Shown here in pieces: positions 61,563 through 64,000 of a DNA stretch of 64,000 nucleotides. The DNA is taken from the NCBI RefSeq assembly GCF_031834615.1, contig NZ_CP115543.1:1685001-1749000 (forward strand), written 5' to 3'. The first letter of the stretch is position 1. Every line of letters begins with the position of its first letter. A program made the position numbers and the translations under genes. The notes beneath the pieces are model-generated. The model searched no databases and was not told the origin of the DNA. It saw only the letters and a program-made list of their open reading frames with translations. Source of the DNA: Stenotrophomonas aracearum. GTDB lineage: Bacteria > Pseudomonadota > Gammaproteobacteria > Xanthomonadales > Xanthomonadaceae.

Positions 61563-64000
61563 CTACCAGCGCGCTTCGAGCGTGCGGAACGGCTTGTCGA
61601 TGAGCACGCTCTTGTCGTCGAAGTCCTTCACCGCGCGGCCGTCGACCCGCACGTCGCTCGGCTTCGTGCGGCTGGGCCACCAGACCCTTACCGCCGTGTC
61701 CTTGCGCAGGCCCTTGCCGAGCGTGACGTGCAACGTGCCGTCGCGTTCCTTCGCCTCCATCTGCAACGTCCCGAACGCGGTCGGCAGCCGCTCCACTGCC
61801 AGACCGTCGCCCACCAGCCACGACTTGGGCGTGCCCGGCAGCAGCGACAGCGCATCGTCGTCTTCGCGCATCAGCATGCCGAACAACGTGCGGCCGTACT
61901 CCGCGCCGATCCACGTATGCGGCATGTCGCCGAGGTAGCGCGGGAAACGCAGCCGCGAGTGGACCACTTCGGCCAGCACCTGCCACTCCAGCGGGCGGCG
62001 GTCGTGCAGCAGGCCCTGCAGCAGTTCGTTGGCCGCTTCCGGCTGGTCCAGGTGCACGTAGCTGAGCACGTTGCGGATTTCATACGGCGTGTAGGCGTAC
62101 AGCGCGTCGGGCTGGTTGCGCTTGCGCACGTCGTCCAGGTAGCGGGCAAAGGTGGTGCGCAGCGCCTGTTCCGGCAGCACGTCCTGCGCGCCGGTCGGGT
62201 CCAGTGCGATCGACACGCCGGTTGGGTCGCCATCGCCCAGGTCTGCCGAGGAAGGAATGAAATCGATGCCCTTCCACGCCATGGTGGCGCGGATCGAGGC
62301 GGCCAGCGCATCGTGCAGGGCACGGTACTGTTCGCGCGCCCATGCGGCAGTTTCATGATCGCCGAGCTGCTCAGCCAGCCACGCGCCGTCGTGCCAGCCC
62401 TTCAGGCCCCAGTAGTCGTCCCAGTAGCTGTGGGTCGGCGAGGGGTAGCCCTCATGGCTGATCGACGGCGCAAGGATGCCGGCGAAGCGTTCCGGCGCGG
62501 GTTGGTTGGCCATGTAGCCGGGCACCAGCGTGCGCTCGCGCAGCTCCTGCAGGAAGCGCAGTGCGGCCTTCACCTTGGGCAGGTAAGCGCGCACCGATTT
62601 CGGCCCGCCGTCGAGCCGGGCGACGTCGGCCACCAGCGCCACGTACTGGCCCTGGCTGTCGTACTCGATGTCCGAACCGAAACCGGTGTTGACGCTGCCG
62701 TCGTTGTTGAGGATAGGGGAGACCAGACCGTTCTCATGCACACCGTGCTCGGTGTACCAGGCCAGGTAGTCGCGCGCGATCTTCGACTCGCCCATGCGCA
62801 GCAGCACCGCCGAAGTGGCCATGCCGTCGCGGATGAAGGAGCGGTTGTAGTTGCGTGGACCGGGCTGCATGGCCGGGCCGGTCTGGTTGATCAGCATGTA
62901 AGCGGCTTGCGCGCGCAGCATGTCCACCAGCGAGGGGTCGGGCAGGCGCAGTCCGACCTGGCCCAGGCGTGCCTGCCAGTCGTTGGCGGCGCGGCTGGCC
63001 AGCGTGTCAAAGGTGGCATCCGCATCGGCGGTATCCAGCACGAGCGCCGGGGCTTCCGGCAACACCCCGTGCGCGTCGGCCGGCGCGGTGCCGAGCGGGA
63101 ACGCCACGACCACGGACTGGCTGGCACCCGGTGCGAGCTGGATGCGGTAGGCGAGGGCGGCTGACGCCAGGCCCTCTAAATCGTCCGCCTGCTGCGCACG
63201 GGGCAACTGACCCGCTGCGACGGCGGCGGTGATCTCGGTGCTGCCATCGGGACCGAACGCAGCCGCGCCGGCGCTTTCGACCGGGGTGAGCGAGCGCAGC
63301 AGCGTGCGCTGGTTGACCCGCACCGCGTTGTCCTCGACCGCAATGCTGCGGATCGGCGACAGCCCACCGTTCTGCCACGGCGGATTCATCTGCATCGGCC
63401 GCACCACCAGGTTGAGGGTGCCATCCACCGGCGCGCTGCCGCTGTTGTGCAGGCGATGGCGGACCAGGGTGACCGGTTGCCCGTCCAGCTCCACGGCGAA
63501 CGCTTCACTGCGCAGCTCCAACCCGGGTTGCGGTTGCCAGGTGGCAGACGGCATCGGCTTCCAGCCATCGCGCAACGCGTGCTGCACGGACTGGTTGGCG
63601 GCTGCAGCGGTGGTGCCGTCGGCACTGCGCCAGATCGGCTGCACCAGCGGCGCGCCCTTGAACGCTTCAATGTTGCCGTGCTCGTCGAAGATCGACTTCT
63701 GCAGGCCCCCATGCACGCCCACGGCGGTCCAGTAGGTCTGCTGCATGTGCAGGGAGGCCGGGAACAACGCGCGGTCCGCACCACTGGCGGCGATCTGGTA
63801 ACGCTTCATCGGGGTCATGACCGCAGCGGGGCCGAGCAGGCGCACGCGGGCGATCTTCGGCGCGTCGCCGTCGACCTGCAGGCGCAGGGCGTGCGCGGTC
63901 ACCGGCGCGGTGCCGGCCAGCCAGCTCTGTTGGCGGCTGCCGGCCTGCGGGTCGTGCGCAAGGTCGGTCCATCGCCCGTGGGCGTCCTGCGCCTGCAGGC
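61563..64000 (-). CDS. Large carbohydrate-active protein with discoidin-like N-terminal module (5' end outside window)
   Basis: Over 810 residues are visible and the frame stays open to the window edge, so the start is missing. The most N-terminal visible part (WTDLAHDPQAGSRQQSWL..ALRLQVDGDAPKIARVRLLG) has the pattern of an F5/8-type (discoidin) beta-sandwich. It is followed by beta-rich segments and then a long helical region (from about 340 residues before the end) with RNYNRSFIRDGMATSAVLLR, HSYWDDYWGLKGWHDGAWLA and YTPYEIRN, typical of (alpha/alpha)6-barrel glycosidase-like enzymes. A small C-terminal beta domain closes it. Likely exported and acting on polysaccharide; the glycosidase family and substrate are not recognised. 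Acidic candidates include the Asp of FIRDGM and the Asp pair of YWDDYWG. Confidence 0.7.
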   Translation of the reverse strand, partial: LQAQDAHGRWTDLAHDPQAGSRQQSWLAGTAPVTAHALRLQVDGDAPKIARVRLLGPAAVMTPMKRYQIAASGADRALFPASLHMQQTYWTAVGVHGGLQKSIFDEHGNIEAFKGAPLVQPIWRSADGTTAAAANQSVQHALRDGWKPMPSATWQPQPGLELRSEAFAVELDGQPVTLVRHRLHNSGSAPVDGTLNLVVRPMQMNPPWQNGGLSPIRSIAVEDNAVRVNQRTLLRSLTPVESAGAAAFGPDGSTEITAAVAAGQLPRAQQADDLEGLASAALAYRIQLAPGASQSVVVAFPLGTAPADAHGVLPEAPALVLDTADADATFDTLASRAANDWQARLGQVGLRLPDPSLVDMLRAQAAYMLINQTGPAMQPGPRNYNRSFIRDGMATSAVLLRMGESKIARDYLAWYTEHGVHENGLVSPILNNDGSVNTGFGSDIEYDSQGQYVALVADVARLDGGPKSVRAYLPKVKAALRFLQELRERTLVPGYMANQPAPERFAGILAPSISHEGYPSPTHSYWDDYWGLKGWHDGAWLAEQLGDHETAAWAREQYRALHDALAASIRATMAWKGIDFIPSSADLGDGDPTGVSIALDPTGAQDVLPEQALRTTFARYLDDVRKRNQPDALYAYTPYEIRNVLSYVHLDQPEAANELLQGLLHDRRPLEWQVLAEVVHSRLRFPRYLGDMPHTWIGAEYGRTLFGMLMREDDDALSLLPGTPKSWLVGDGLAVERLPTAFGTLQMEAKERDGTLHVTLGKGLRKDTAVRVWWPSRTKPSDVRVDGRAVKDFDDKSVLIDKPFRTLEARW

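Overview
The window looks like a chromosomal core segment of a Stenotrophomonas-type gammaproteobacterium (Xanthomonadaceae). The evidence is the high G+C content (roughly two thirds by eye), the gene order queA-tgt-yajC-secDF followed by fabV as a single-gene enoyl reductase, a FimX-type degenerate GGDEF-EAL protein, and above all about fifteen short palindromes that carry the GTAG tetranucleotide typical of the Stenotrophomonas SMAG/REP family. I see no rRNA or tRNA genes, insertion sequences, integrases, phage genes or CRISPR arrays.

Layout: 1-7.4 kb holds tRNA queuosine synthesis (queA, tgt), the Sec accessory complex (yajC-secD-secF) and fabV. 7.4-7.9 kb is a gene-free block of structured repeats. 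7.9-12.7 kb holds fimX, a HI0933-family flavoprotein and yaeQ on the minus strand, and a divergent pseudouridine synthase. 12.7-20.8 kb holds a long leader and a cspA-like cold-shock gene, a glutathione transferase, selO, apt, dbpA, uup and two small cytochromes c. 20.9-28.7 kb is an efflux operon (one lipoprotein fusion subunit, two RND pumps). 28.7-34.6 kb is a minus-strand stretch: a PhyH-type oxygenase, a TraB-family membrane protein, a GNAT acetyltransferase, the agmatine-to-putrescine pair aguB and aguA (split by a second copy of the repeat block), a small secreted protein and rpmJ. 34.7-42.8 kb holds cmk-rpsA-ihfB-lapB and then envelope polysaccharide genes ending in galU. 42.8-47.1 kb is a beta-oxidation operon under a TetR/PsrA-like regulator. 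47.2-54 kb is ndk-rlmN-pilW-rodZ-yfgM-bamB-der. 54-64 kb holds a rhodanese-MoeB fusion, a Kef-type antiporter, folD, guaB, guaA and a large secreted carbohydrate-active protein cut by the window edge.

The most unusual signal is not a gene. Two intergenic blocks about 25 kb apart (7482-7867 and 32364-32863) have the same four-part order: a 145-bp long hairpin (A, 142 of 145 positions identical between the loci), a GTAG palindrome, a second structured element (B), and another small palindrome. Each A or B unit has an outer stem enclosing two hairpins whose six-base loops read ATGGAT or ATGGAC (ATCCAT or GTCCAT on the other strand). A in reverse complement and B share the same internal order and a TTYACGGCG tag. 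Between the two B copies the stems change with compensating substitutions while the loops stay fixed. That pattern argues for selection on, or mobilisation through, a folded single strand. One block sits inside the aguA-aguB transcription unit.
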